From Pararhodobacter oceanensis (GTDB lineage: Bacteria > Pseudomonadota > Alphaproteobacteria > Rhodobacterales > Rhodobacteraceae), in NCBI RefSeq assembly GCF_003076755.1, contig NZ_QDKM01000002.1, positions 372,001-436,000 of the forward strand: DNA of 64,000 nucleotides. Direction: 5' to 3'. How positions within the stretch are numbered: the first letter of the stretch is position 1; each line of letters begins with the position of its first letter. Below are positions 56,033 to 64,000 of the stretch, piece by piece. Under the pieces are notes generated by a model. It was not told where the DNA came from, did not search any database, and was given only the letters and a program-made list of their open reading frames with translations. Position numbers and translations under genes: made by a program.

Positions 56033-56470
56033 TTACGGATCCAGCCAGATGGTCATCGGCCCGTCATTGACCAGCGCCACTTGCATCTCGGCGCCGAACT
56101 GCCCGCGCCCGACCGCAACGCCCTGCGCGGCCAGCCGGTCGGCGAAAGCCTCATAGAGTTCGCGGCCCACTTCGGGGGCGGCGGCGGCGGAAAAACCGGG
56201 CCGATTGCCGCGTGAGGTATCGGCGGCAAGGGTGAACTGGCTGACCACCAGCGCGCCGCCACCGACATCCGCCAGACTGCGGTTGGTCTTGCCGCTTTCA
56301 TCGCGAAAGATGCGCAGTTTCAACACTTTATCGGCCAGAGCCTCCGCACCCGCCAGATCATCACCCTGCATCGCGCAGACCAGTATCAACAGGCCGGGGC
56401 CGGTCTCCCCGACCACTGCGCCATCCACCGAGACCGAAGCCTCGGTGACCCGTTGGATCAATGCCCGCAT
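56033..56470 (-). CDS. dtd: D-aminoacyl-tRNA deacylase
   Basis: 145 residues. The Dtd N-terminus [17 protein letters not shown] and the [17 protein letters not shown] and [12 protein letters not shown] motifs are complete. It hydrolyses D-aminoacyl-tRNAs and also glycyl-tRNA-Ala. It begins one base after the stop of the Zn-ribbon protein gene, so it is translationally coupled to the envelope-stress operon. Confidence 0.95.
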   Translation of the reverse strand: MRALIQRVTEASVSVDGAVVGETGPGLLILVCAMQGDDLAGAEALADKVLKLRIFRDESGKTNRSLADVGGGALVVSQFTLAADTSRGNRPGFSAAAAPEVGRELYEAFADRLAAQGVAVGRGQFGAEMQVALVNDGPMTIWLDP

Positions 56471-57676
56471 TTACCTGCCCTGACTGACGTAGAAATAAAT
56501 CCCCGCGGCGATCACCACCACGGCGACGGCGCCGGCGATTTTCCATGCCGACCACGGACGCTCGCCCTGCACTTTGCCGGTCTGCCCGTTGACCACAAAC
56601 CGGTAGGTCTTGCCGCGGTATTGATAGGCCGCCATCCAGATCGGCAGCAGCAGATGTTTGAACCGCTCATTGGCGTGATCGGTATCGACCGAATGCACCC
56701 GCTGCTCGTCGCCGCCAATATCGCGGCGCACATCCTGTTTGATCACCTCATTCATCCGCTCGACGCCCAGATCATGGCCCTCGGGCAGATCGACGGTATA
56801 GCCCTCGGCGCGAAACCCGGACAGGAATTGCGGATTATAGGGCGCCAACTCGCCCAGCATCCAGGGCTCGAGCGCGCGCACATATTTGCGCGGCAGGGAC
56901 TGCGCGGCCATGATCAGCACATCGGTGAAATCGCGCGCGACACGGCCCTTGACCCGCGTCCAGCGGATTTTGCGCACCTGTTCGGTCTCGGTTTTGCCGT
57001 TCCGCGTCACCCGGCGGGTCTCGTAATAGGCGTCGCCGCGTTCGCCGGTATAGCGGCTGCTGGTATCGGCATCAAAGGCCCAATAGGGCACATAAAGCCC
57101 GCTCAGCCGCGAGCCGTCCGAGCGCGCGTAATGCTTGAGCTTGTTGGGCGCGAACCACAACCGCCCGAGCCATTTGCGCATCGCCTGCTGCGCGTCGTCC
57201 TGCCTGAGCTTGAAGGGCAGCACCGCCGCCGGTTTGATATGTCGGTGGGTGCCGGTATCGGTCACCACCGGGGTGCCGCAAAACGGACATTGCGCGGCAT
57301 GTTGGGCGGGATCAAACTCCACCTGCGCGCCGCAATTGCTGCAGCTAAGCACCCGCGTTTCCTCGATCGCATCGGGCGGCAGATGGTTGGCCAGCGCCTC
57401 GCGCAGATCATAGGTGGTCAGCGCCTCGTTGCGCTGATCGTCGCTGAACGGGATCTCTTGCTCATGGCCGCAATACTGGCAGGTCAGCCGTTGCTGCCCC
57501 GGCTCATACCGCAGTTGCGCGCCGCAGTTCTCGCAAGGAAACCGGTGCGTATCAGCGGCTTGCGGTGCAGGATCATCGTTCGGCGGCACGTCTGGCGGCG
57601 GCACATCCGGCGGGGGGGCGCTCGGCGGGGTGGGCGGCATTGGCGGCTCGGGCGGCAGGTTGTTGCTGTCGCTCAT
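56471..57676 (-). CDS. Zinc-ribbon membrane protein (YdjG-like)
   Basis: 401 residues. Pro-rich N-terminus, then two CxxC–CxxC zinc ribbons: CENCGAQ...CQYCGHE near residue 48 and CSNCGAQ...CPFCGTP near residue 111. A long cytoplasmic domain follows (including WFAPNKLKHYAR and the tail VKQDVRRDIGGDEQRV-like block) and one C-terminal transmembrane segment (residues about 380-397). This matches the Zn-ribbon TFIIB-type protein paired with SPFH proteins, as YdjG is with YdjI in Bacillus. Start and stop lie 3 and 0 bases from neighbours. Confidence 0.8.
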   Translation of the reverse strand: MSDSNNLPPEPPMPPTPPSAPPPDVPPPDVPPNDDPAPQAADTHRFPCENCGAQLRYEPGQQRLTCQYCGHEQEIPFSDDQRNEALTTYDLREALANHLPPDAIEETRVLSCSNCGAQVEFDPAQHAAQCPFCGTPVVTDTGTHRHIKPAAVLPFKLRQDDAQQAMRKWLGRLWFAPNKLKHYARSDGSRLSGLYVPYWAFDADTSSRYTGERGDAYYETRRVTRNGKTETEQVRKIRWTRVKGRVARDFTDVLIMAAQSLPRKYVRALEPWMLGELAPYNPQFLSGFRAEGYTVDLPEGHDLGVERMNEVIKQDVRRDIGGDEQRVHSVDTDHANERFKHLLLPIWMAAYQYRGKTYRFVVNGQTGKVQGERPWSAWKIAGAVAVVVIAAGIYFYVSQGR

Positions 57677-57679
57677 GGC

Positions 57680-58807
57680 TTAGCCCGCCGGCGGGGGCGG
57701 CGGCGGCACCGAGGCAAAGATTGGCGCCAAACCGCCCACCTCACCGGCCTTTTTCCAGCCGTCCTGACCGGCGGTCCAGACCATTGAATCGCGGCCGAAA
57801 TTGCCTTGGCTCATCATCTCGCGCAGCTGGCTGTCGGTGAACGGGCCGGTGGTCTGGCCGTTCGCCGCCACATGCCAGACCGTCGCCGCTGGGGGCGGCG
57901 GTGGCGGTGGTGGTGCGGAGGCCGAAGGCGCGCCGCCCGATTGCTGGTTGTTGCCCGACATCGCATTGGCCATGGTCTGCGCCATGCCCATCCCCATGCC
58001 CATGCCAAGCCCCGCGCCCATCGCGTTGTCGCCGCCTGCCGAAGCCGCGGTCTGCATCGCCTGTGCGGCGGAAAACTGGCTGTATTTGTTCAGATCGCCG
58101 ACGATCCCCATCGAGCTGCGCTGATCGAGCACTTTCTCGACCTCGGGCGGTAGGGAGATGTTTTCAATATACAATTCGGGCATCGACAGCCCGTAATCCT
58201 TCAGCGTCGGGTCGATGGCCTCGCCGACAATCCGCGACAGATCGCTGGTATTGGCCGCCATATCCAGCGCCGCAATGCCGCTGCTGGCCAGTGTCTGGCT
58301 GACCTTTTGCACCACGATATTGCGGATCTGGCCTGAGATTTCATCCTCGGTAAATTCGCCATCGGTGCCGACAATCTCGGTCATGAACACGCCCGGATCC
58401 TGCACCCGGATCGTATAGCTGCCGAACGCCCGCAGCCGCAGCGCGCCGAACTCGGGATCGCGCAGCATGATCGGGTTTTGCGTGCCCCATTTCAGGCCGG
58501 GAAAGCGGCGGGTGTTGACGAAATAGATCTCGGATTTGAACGGCGAGTCGAACCCGTGGCTCCAATGCTGCAGCGCGGTCATCAGCGGCATATTGTTGGT
58601 CTGCAGCTCATACAGGCCGGGGCCGAAAATATCCGCCATCTGGCCTTCGTGGATGAACACCGCCGCCTGACCCTCGCGGACGGTCAGCTTGGCGCCCATC
58701 ATAATATTATTGCCGTAGCGCTCAAAGCGGTAAACCAGCGTATCGCGGCTGTCGTCGAGCCACTCGATAACGTCAATGAATTGACCTTTAAGGAAATTAA
58801 ATACCAT
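57680..58807 (-). CDS. SPFH domain protein with C-terminal GYF_2 domain (YdjI-like)
   Basis: 375 residues. The N-terminal two thirds is an SPFH/YdjI-type ('virion core-like') domain: FLKGQFIDVIEWLDDSRDTLVYRF, AVFIHEGQMADIFGPGLYEL. Then a Gly/Met-rich linker (GAGLGMGMGMGMAQTM), an eight-Pro run, and a GYF_2/DUF4339 domain (VWHVAANGQTTGPFTDSQL) near the end. SPFH proteins scaffold membranes. It lies 3 bases from the Zn-ribbon gene. Confidence 0.88.
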   Translation of the reverse strand: MVFNFLKGQFIDVIEWLDDSRDTLVYRFERYGNNIMMGAKLTVREGQAAVFIHEGQMADIFGPGLYELQTNNMPLMTALQHWSHGFDSPFKSEIYFVNTRRFPGLKWGTQNPIMLRDPEFGALRLRAFGSYTIRVQDPGVFMTEIVGTDGEFTEDEISGQIRNIVVQKVSQTLASSGIAALDMAANTSDLSRIVGEAIDPTLKDYGLSMPELYIENISLPPEVEKVLDQRSSMGIVGDLNKYSQFSAAQAMQTAASAGGDNAMGAGLGMGMGMGMAQTMANAMSGNNQQSGGAPSASAPPPPPPPPAATVWHVAANGQTTGPFTDSQLREMMSQGNFGRDSMVWTAGQDGWKKAGEVGGLAPIFASVPPPPPPAG

Positions 58808-58858
58808 TAGACACTCCTGCGGAAATACACGCTCAAGGCTTTGGGGGGTAATGTGCCG

Positions 58859-59839
58859 TCAACTCTCGCCCGGTGCAAGTTCGGAGGCAATCGAAAACAC
58901 AATCGGGCGGGCGCGGGCGGCGGTCATCCCCGGTCTCAGCCTTGGGTTGTAATGAATTGTCAGTAAATTCAGGTCATGCTCGGTGATCAGGGCGAATTCC
59001 TGATCGTCGTTAAAGATCGACGGGCGGGCGCTGTCACTATCCGAGGCAAGGCCCAACCCTTGGGTCAATTCTTCGTGATAGCAGGCGAGACGGGTCAAAT
59101 CGGGATGTTCGGCGCGGATCACCGCCACCGCTTCGGAGTAGACCGCGCCGCCATCGCGCGAAAAGGCGATGACCAGACAGAAGGTCTCGCGCGGCATTTC
59201 GGTGATCAGGCGCACCGCGCCGTCATCAATGCCGGGCACCAATTCGCGCAGCCTCGGACCCGAGGCGCGGCGTTCGGATTCCGAGAGCACCAGCACGTGG
59301 AAATTGCCCTGTGTCGTGCCGAAAGGCGCCAGTGAAATCGGATGCCCCGAGGCGCGGGCAAGGCGGCGGGCCAATTGCCCGACCTCGCGGTGATCACGCG
59401 CGCGTGTCGCGCGGCTGACCGTCGGGCCGAACTCCAACACATAGGTCACCGGCACCTGCCAACGCCGCAACACGCTGGCCGCATTGCCGCCAAACCCCAA
59501 AGGGCCGCGGATATGTTCCTCGCGCAGCGCCACATCCAGATAGGTCTGCGCCAGCCGCGACGCCGAAAGCGGCACCTCATCGGCGCCACTGTCCTGACGC
59601 ATCAGATTATTCGCCACACGCTGGGTTTCAATGCGGCTGTAATAATCGGCCAGTTCCGCCGACAGCGGGTCGGTGGTCAGGTTTTCCGCCGGTCGTGCCG
59701 GGGCAGCGGCCGAGCGCACCACCCCTTGATTGCCCTGCAACGAGGCGCAACCGGCGGCAAATACCAGAGCGGCGAGCGCCATAAGCGCCCGCGCCCGCCC
59801 GGTCAGGGCAGGGGGATCAAGGCGAGGGCGCGGTGTCAC
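58859..59839 (-). CDS. DUF2927 family lipoprotein
   Basis: 326 residues. The signal sequence ends in LAALVFAAGC, a lipobox with Cys31. The DUF2927 domain contains CYHEELTQGLGLASDSD, a HExxxQ-type motif that resembles a metal-protease site without proof of activity. It overlaps the telA 3' end by 23 bases, so the real start could be the later ATG at 59782, which would leave a shorter signal. It lies inside the TelA–SPFH operon. Confidence 0.8.
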   Translation of the reverse strand: MTPRPRLDPPALTGRARALMALAALVFAAGCASLQGNQGVVRSAAAPARPAENLTTDPLSAELADYYSRIETQRVANNLMRQDSGADEVPLSASRLAQTYLDVALREEHIRGPLGFGGNAASVLRRWQVPVTYVLEFGPTVSRATRARDHREVGQLARRLARASGHPISLAPFGTTQGNFHVLVLSESERRASGPRLRELVPGIDDGAVRLITEMPRETFCLVIAFSRDGGAVYSEAVAVIRAEHPDLTRLACYHEELTQGLGLASDSDSARPSIFNDDQEFALITEHDLNLLTIHYNPRLRPGMTAARARPIVFSIASELAPGES

Positions 59840-60983
59840 GAGCCTTGGCTGCCGACAGCGAATCGCGCAGCTCGGATTCCATCTTGCGCAGCTCTTCCTC
59901 GGCGGCGGCGCGTTTGGCCTTGCCCGCGTCGGCGATCTCGAGACTGTCTTGGATCGTCGCGATCAACTGCTCATTGGCGTGTTTCACCGCTTCGATATCA
60001 AACACGCCGCGCTCCATCTGCTCACGCACCTCGCGGTTCGCCTCGCGCAGCCCGTCGGCGTTGCGGCTGAGCAATTCATTGGTCAGATCATTCGCCTCGC
60101 GGATCGATTGCGCCGCTTCTTTCGAGCGCTGGATTGTCAGCGATTGCGCCAGCTGGGTCTCCCACAGGGGCACGGTATTGACCAAGGTCGAGTTGATCTT
60201 GGTGACCAGCGATTTGTCGTTTTCCTGCACCAGCCGGATCGAGGGCAGCGACTGCATGGTCACCTGCCGCGTCAGCTTCAGGTCATGCACGCGGCGCTCC
60301 AGATCATCGCGCGCAGCACGCAGATCGCGCAATTCCTGCGCCTTGATGATCGTCTCGTTCTCGCTGGCGGCCTGCACCTCGGCGTCTTTCGCCGGAATGT
60401 CGACGCTGTCGAGTTCTTTCAGCTTTTCTTCACCGGCGGCGATGTATAGGGCCAGCTCATTGTAGAAATCGAGGGTCTTTTCATACAGCAAATCCAAGGA
60501 CTTGATGTCTTTCAGCAGCACCGTTTCATGGCTGAGAAGATTGTCGGAAATATTGTCGATCTGGCTTTGCACGGTCTCGTAGCGGGCCATGAAATTGGCC
60601 AGCGGCGCGGCTTTGCCGGTCAGACGCTCCCACCATGAGCGGTCGCGGCGGGTGTCGAGTTCGCTGACGCTAAAGCCGCGGATGGTGGTCACGATCTGGC
60701 GCAGACTGTCACCGGCGGGGCCGACATCCTTGTTGCGCACATCGGTCAGCATCGCCTGCGAGATCGTCTGCAACTCAAGCTGCGCGCGCGAGCCGAAGCC
60801 GATGATCGAGCTGGTCGAGCCGATGTCGATTTCCGCCATCCGCGTGCGGATACCCTCGGCGTCGGTGGCGTCGGCGGCCTCCAGCGGCACGATATCGGCG
60901 GCGGGTTCGGGCAACCGCATCAATGCGGCTTCTTCGATCGCGGTGGTCAGTTCTTTGGCCTGTTGGCGCACCTGCTCGGACAT
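59817..60983 (-). CDS. telA: TelA/KlaA-type toxic anion resistance protein
   Basis: 388 residues. The long helical TelA signature includes DIGSTSSIIGFGSRAQ, FSVSELDTRRDRSWWERLTGK and LYIAAGEEKLKEL, with coiled coil through most of the length. TelA proteins confer tellurite and other anion or envelope stress resistance. ATG 60983 has AGGAG upstream; an opening to 61094 is rejected. It follows xpaC by 46 bases in an operon. Confidence 0.9.
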   Translation of the reverse strand: MSEQVRQQAKELTTAIEEAALMRLPEPAADIVPLEAADATDAEGIRTRMAEIDIGSTSSIIGFGSRAQLELQTISQAMLTDVRNKDVGPAGDSLRQIVTTIRGFSVSELDTRRDRSWWERLTGKAAPLANFMARYETVQSQIDNISDNLLSHETVLLKDIKSLDLLYEKTLDFYNELALYIAAGEEKLKELDSVDIPAKDAEVQAASENETIIKAQELRDLRAARDDLERRVHDLKLTRQVTMQSLPSIRLVQENDKSLVTKINSTLVNTVPLWETQLAQSLTIQRSKEAAQSIREANDLTNELLSRNADGLREANREVREQMERGVFDIEAVKHANEQLIATIQDSLEIADAGKAKRAAAEEELRKMESELRDSLSAAKARDTAPSP

Positions 60984-61029
60984 TGGCGGCTCCTTTCTTG
61001 TGGATGACGGGATGACACCGGAGACCGGG

Positions 61030-61962
61030 TCAGATTTTGTCGGGGTCCGTGGGGCGCACACCCTCACGTTCGAGGCGTTCTTGCAGCACGTCAATCTCGA
61101 TTTCCAGCTGTTGGCGGTCGCTGTCGATCAAAGTCTCGGTCCGCAGCATAAAGTTCTCTTCCAAATCATCAAGCAGCGCGATGTAATCGGCGCGCGCCTC
61201 CGCGTCGCGGGTGCGGCCATAAAGATCGGCAAATTTCACCGTCGCGTCACGCGCGCCGCGCAGGTAAATCCCCAGATAGCGCCGCGCTGCGCTCAGTTGT
61301 GCGGGGTCGTTTTCCACCGCCCGCAAGAGGCTGCGCACATGGGTTTGAAAGCCTCCGAGCCGCGCTTCGACCTTGCGGTCCTTGGCGCGTTTGATCGCAT
61401 CCGACATCGCCGCAAGTTGCTCTTCGGCGCCCTCGACGGCGCGGGCCACGCGTTCGGTCTGGAATTCGTCGATCCCCTCCATGCCCTTGTCGGACAGAGG
61501 GTCAAAGCCGAAGGAGGCGCTGTGCAACACCGCGCCGACGACACCGAAAATCGCCGAGACATAGAGACCGCCCTCGGTGCCAAAACCGGCCAGCCCAAGG
61601 CCCAAGCCCGTCGCCACCGAGGCGAAAATCTTGCGCGGGATTGCCGGACGCCGCGCGATGCGGCGCTGCGCATAGGCGTCCTGCGCGATCACCCCCTCGC
61701 GAGTTAACCATGCCGCAAGGATCAACAGGGCGAAGACGCCCAGATGCTGGATCATCCCCGCCGGATCGCGGAAAAACGCGCTGAAAGCCCAGAGAAACGG
61801 CAGAATAAACAAAAGGTTGACCCGCGCGCCTACCGGATTGACCCGTTTCATCGGCACCGGAGCCTTGCGCGCGCTGCCTGTCGTCGCGGGTCTGGCGCCT
61901 GTGTTCAGCGCCTCGCGGGCCTCGGGATCGGGGCTGTATTGACCGCCAAAACGTCGCGCCAT
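61030..61962 (-). CDS. xpaC: XpaC family membrane protein
   Basis: 310 residues with three or so membrane segments (about residues 48-68, 70-88, and 118-145 in the GLGLGLAGFGTEGGLYVSAIFG part) and a long cytoplasmic coiled-coil tail. XpaC (5-bromo-4-chloroindolyl phosphate hydrolysis protein) is next to telA-like yceH in Bacillus as well. Its enzymatic activity is not established. It is 3 bases after the micro-TM gene. Confidence 0.85.
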   Translation of the reverse strand: MARRFGGQYSPDPEAREALNTGARPATTGSARKAPVPMKRVNPVGARVNLLFILPFLWAFSAFFRDPAGMIQHLGVFALLILAAWLTREGVIAQDAYAQRRIARRPAIPRKIFASVATGLGLGLAGFGTEGGLYVSAIFGVVGAVLHSASFGFDPLSDKGMEGIDEFQTERVARAVEGAEEQLAAMSDAIKRAKDRKVEARLGGFQTHVRSLLRAVENDPAQLSAARRYLGIYLRGARDATVKFADLYGRTRDAEARADYIALLDDLEENFMLRTETLIDSDRQQLEIEIDVLQERLEREGVRPTDPDKI

Positions 61963-61965
61963 GCC

Positions 61966-62046
61966 TTAGCCCCCCACGAACCAAACATAGATGGTCAGCG
62001 CCAGAAGCAGGATATAGGCGGTGTTTCGCAGTCCGTTTGAAGTCAC
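61966..62046 (-). CDS. Putative 26-residue membrane microprotein upstream of xpaC
   Basis: A GTG-started frame of 26 residues: a short polar N-terminus, then one transmembrane helix (LRNTAYILLLALTIYVWFVGG minus its last residues). AGGGA lies 8 bases upstream, and it ends 3 bases before xpaC. A single TM helix and tight packing in the operon make a real small protein plausible; codon use and conservation remain unchecked. Confidence 0.5.
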   Translation of the reverse strand: MTSNGLRNTAYILLLALTIYVWFVGG

Positions 62047-62150
62047 AAGCGCGTCCCTGTTGGTTGCATGGCCCCTCAATCTTCGCGTTCGAGGCCATGA
62101 TTTCAAGACTATACGCGGGTTTTTCGCCGCTTGGGAAGCATTGATGCGCG

Positions 62151-63374
62151 TTAACGTCCCGTCGGCGGCTTGCGCGGCGTGGTTTGGGTGCTGCGGGCGG
62201 ATTTCGTGCCCCATGACTTGGGCGCGGCGGCTTTGCCCGCCGGAGCGCCACCCGCTTTGCCGCGGCTTGAGGGTTTGCCACCCGTGGCGCCGCCGTGGGA
62301 TTTACTGCCCCATGATTTGCGCCCCGCCGCCGGAGCGCTCTCATCCATCGGCCCGCCCGCCCGCTTGCCCATCGGTTTGCCCATCGGCTTACCCACCGGT
62401 TTGCGCGCCGGTTGCCCTGCGGCTTTCGGCCCCGTCTTGCCGCGCGCCTCGGGTTTCCCGCGCGCATCTGTCTTGCCGCGCGTCTCCGGTAGCCGTGATT
62501 GCACCGCCGGACCGGCGCGCCCCTCGGCCACCTCATCCGCCGCCAGCCCCAGCTGGTCACGCAGCGAGCGCGGGCGCAGTTCCTCGACCTCACCGGCACG
62601 CAGGTTGCCCAATTGGAACGGCCCGTAAGCCACGCGAATCAAACGGTTAACCGCCAGACCCACATGATCCATCGCGCGCCGCACCTCGCGGTTGCGCCCC
62701 TCGCGGATGCCCACCGACAGCCATGCGTTGGCGCCCTGTTGCTTGTCGATTGTCACCATCATCGGCTGGAACTGCTCGCCATCAATGTTGATCCCGCGGC
62801 GCAGCGGCTCCAGCATCGCCTCGGTCGGTGTGCCATTCACCCGCGCGCGGTATTTGCGCAGCCAGCCGGTCGAGGGCAGTTCAAGCCGCCGCTTGAGATC
62901 GCCGTCATTGGTCAGCAAGAGCAAGCCTTCCGAGTTCAAATCCAGCCGCCCGACCGACATCACCCGCGGCAAATCCTCGGGCAGGGTCTCGAACACCGTG
63001 GTCCGGCCCTTCTCGTCACGCTCCGAGGTCACCAGACCCAGCGGTTTGTTATAGAGCCAGACGCGCACCGGCTCGGGCTTGCCAATGGGCGCGCCATCCA
63101 CCGCGATCTTGTCGCGGGCGGTGACATTGAGCGCCGGGCTGTCGATCACCACGCCGTTGACGCTGACCCGTCCCTCTTCGATCATCGCCTCGGCCCCGCG
63201 CCGTGAGGACACGCCGACCCGCGCCAGCACTTTCGCGATCCGGTCGCCGGATTTCACCGCGCCCTCGGGGGCTGCAGCAGCCGCCGCGCCGGCCCGCGCC
63301 AAGGGCTTCGCACCGCGCTTTTGGGGCGCTTTGCCATGGCTGTCCCTCGGGGGATTTACGGGCGATTTGGACAT
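62151..63374 (-). CDS. rluB: 23S rRNA pseudouridine synthase (RluB family)
   Basis: 407 residues from ATG 63374. An S4 domain (RIAKVLARVGVSSRRGAEAMI) precedes the pseudouridine synthase domain with catalytic Asp in SVGRLDLNSEGLLLLTNDG. It modifies a uridine in the large rRNA. The C-terminal 130 residues are basic Lys/Gly/Arg/Pro-rich repeats (for example GKPMGKPMGKRAGG and KSWGTKS), unlike E. coli RluB. A start at 63428 is also possible, but leaves only 9 bases to the divergent tadA ATG at 63438, which argues for 63374. Confidence 0.9.
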   Translation of the reverse strand: MSKSPVNPPRDSHGKAPQKRGAKPLARAGAAAAAAPEGAVKSGDRIAKVLARVGVSSRRGAEAMIEEGRVSVNGVVIDSPALNVTARDKIAVDGAPIGKPEPVRVWLYNKPLGLVTSERDEKGRTTVFETLPEDLPRVMSVGRLDLNSEGLLLLTNDGDLKRRLELPSTGWLRKYRARVNGTPTEAMLEPLRRGINIDGEQFQPMMVTIDKQQGANAWLSVGIREGRNREVRRAMDHVGLAVNRLIRVAYGPFQLGNLRAGEVEELRPRSLRDQLGLAADEVAEGRAGPAVQSRLPETRGKTDARGKPEARGKTGPKAAGQPARKPVGKPMGKPMGKRAGGPMDESAPAAGRKSWGSKSHGGATGGKPSSRGKAGGAPAGKAAAPKSWGTKSARSTQTTPRKPPTGR

Positions 63375-63437
63375 CTGCTTGCCTGTCTTTAAAGGGGCGG
63401 GCTTGCGCTGCGCGGCAGGCGCAGGCATCAACCCCCC

Positions 63438-63893
63438 ATGAACCGGTTTGCAAGCCCCATGTCAATCGCACTTGCCGAGGCGCGCGCCGCCTTTGCGCGT
63501 GGCGAAGTGCCGGTGGGCGCGGTGATCACCGACCCCAAAGGCGTGGTGGTGGCGCAGGCCGGAAACCGCACCCGCGAGTTGAGCGATCCCAGCGCCCATG
63601 CCGAGGTTCTGGCCCTGCGCGCCGCCTGCCAAGCCGCGCAAAGCGAGCGTCTGCCCGGTCATGCGCTCTGGGTGACGCTCGAGCCATGCCCGATGTGCGC
63701 CGCCGCGATCAGCTTTGCCCGTATCGCGACGCTTTACTATGGTGCCAGCGATGCCAAATCCGGCGGCGTCGCGCAGGGGCCGAGGGTGTTCCACCACCCG
63801 CAATGCCACCACGCGCCCGAGGTCTATGAGGGTATCGCCGAGGTCGAAAGCGCCGAATTGCTGCGCGGGTTTTTCGCCAGACTGCGCGGCTGA
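63438..63893 (+). CDS. tadA: tRNA-specific adenosine deaminase
   Basis: 151 residues. The zinc site is His54 with catalytic Glu56 (SAHAEV) and Cys84, Cys87 (EPCPMC). It makes inosine 34 in tRNA-Arg(ACG). ATG 63438 gives MNRFASPMSIALAEARAAF; the ATG at 63459 is an alternative. It is divergent from rluB with short spacing, and the remaining 107 bases after it show no recognisable gene. Confidence 0.95.
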   Translation: MNRFASPMSIALAEARAAFARGEVPVGAVITDPKGVVVAQAGNRTRELSDPSAHAEVLALRAACQAAQSERLPGHALWVTLEPCPMCAAAISFARIATLYYGASDAKSGGVAQGPRVFHHPQCHHAPEVYEGIAEVESAELLRGFFARLRG

Positions 63894-64000
63894 TCGCGCC
63901 GCAAGTGGCCGCTCTGCCACCCAGATATGCGCATCCCCGCGCGCCGCGCCTCAATCTGTGCCATTTGCGCCGCGAAACCTTTGCGAAACCGGCGGGGCAG

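Noticed and set aside
63894-64000. C-terminal end of a minus-strand gene at the window edge
   Set aside because: A frame ending near 63950 is open to the edge, but only about 15 codons are visible and they match nothing I know.

Overview
The window looks like a chromosomal segment of an alphaproteobacterium of the Rhodobacteraceae/Paracoccaceae (Rhodobacter–Roseobacter) type. Reasons are the very GC-rich coding sequence, a 7Fe ferredoxin and CarD regulator next to a SUV3-like helicase resembling Rhodobacter MgpS, the order rpsA–ihfB–lapA-like–trpF–trpB, DUF3572 next to a PleD-like protein, and several AT-rich extragenic repeats of a kind common in this family. I see no tRNA, rRNA, CRISPR array, transposase, integrase or phage gene. 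The species cannot be named from the sequence alone.

Layout. 0-17 kb is mostly core: serS, a lipase/SCP2 pair, a TPR protein, helicase, S4 protein, fdxA, carD, yebC, an aldo/keto reductase, rpsA, ihfB, a LapA-like membrane protein, trpF, trpB and a small secreted protein. 17-30 kb holds a truncated hemoglobin, DUF2237, CDGSH and serine hydrolase group, glnE, metA (predicted acetyl-CoA type), an ATPase, a penicillin-acylase-like enzyme, an oxidoreductase and adenine deaminase. 29.4-41.7 kb is the accessory part. It has a hairpin-repeat region, a stand-alone metal-binding protein, two FAD/GcvT demethylating dehydrogenases, a pyrrolysine-free MttB homologue, a universal stress protein, a tandem repeat array of about 179-bp units, and an operon of a small 'virulence factor' protein, a methylene-THF reductase homologue and a methyl-THF:corrinoid methyltransferase.

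41.7-64 kb starts with a surface beta-barrel, Ppx/GppA, rlmE, gltX, a NUDIX protein and DUF983. It continues with an EF-hand / ECF sigma / membrane protein / CnrX-like sensor cassette, a PleD-like cyclase, DUF3572, a HAD phosphatase, an H-NOX-like protein with its HNOBA-GGDEF partner, and an ectoine-hydrolase-like protein. It ends with a compact operon (micro-TM protein, XpaC, TelA, DUF2927 lipoprotein, SPFH-GYF, Zn-ribbon membrane protein, dtd) and divergent rluB and tadA.

The genes suggest three working themes: removal of methyl groups from N-methyl compounds into the folate pool (31-41 kb); c-di-GMP signalling with an H-NOX-like sensor that lacks a proximal heme histidine (50.4-54.7 kb); and an envelope-stress module joining TelA/XpaC with YdjI/YdjG-like SPFH and Zn-ribbon proteins (56.0-62.0 kb). 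Most interesting for follow-up are the envelope module, the His-less H-NOX pair, the tandem palindromic array at 38.4-38.9 kb and the covarying 64-nt hairpins at 29.5-29.9 kb.
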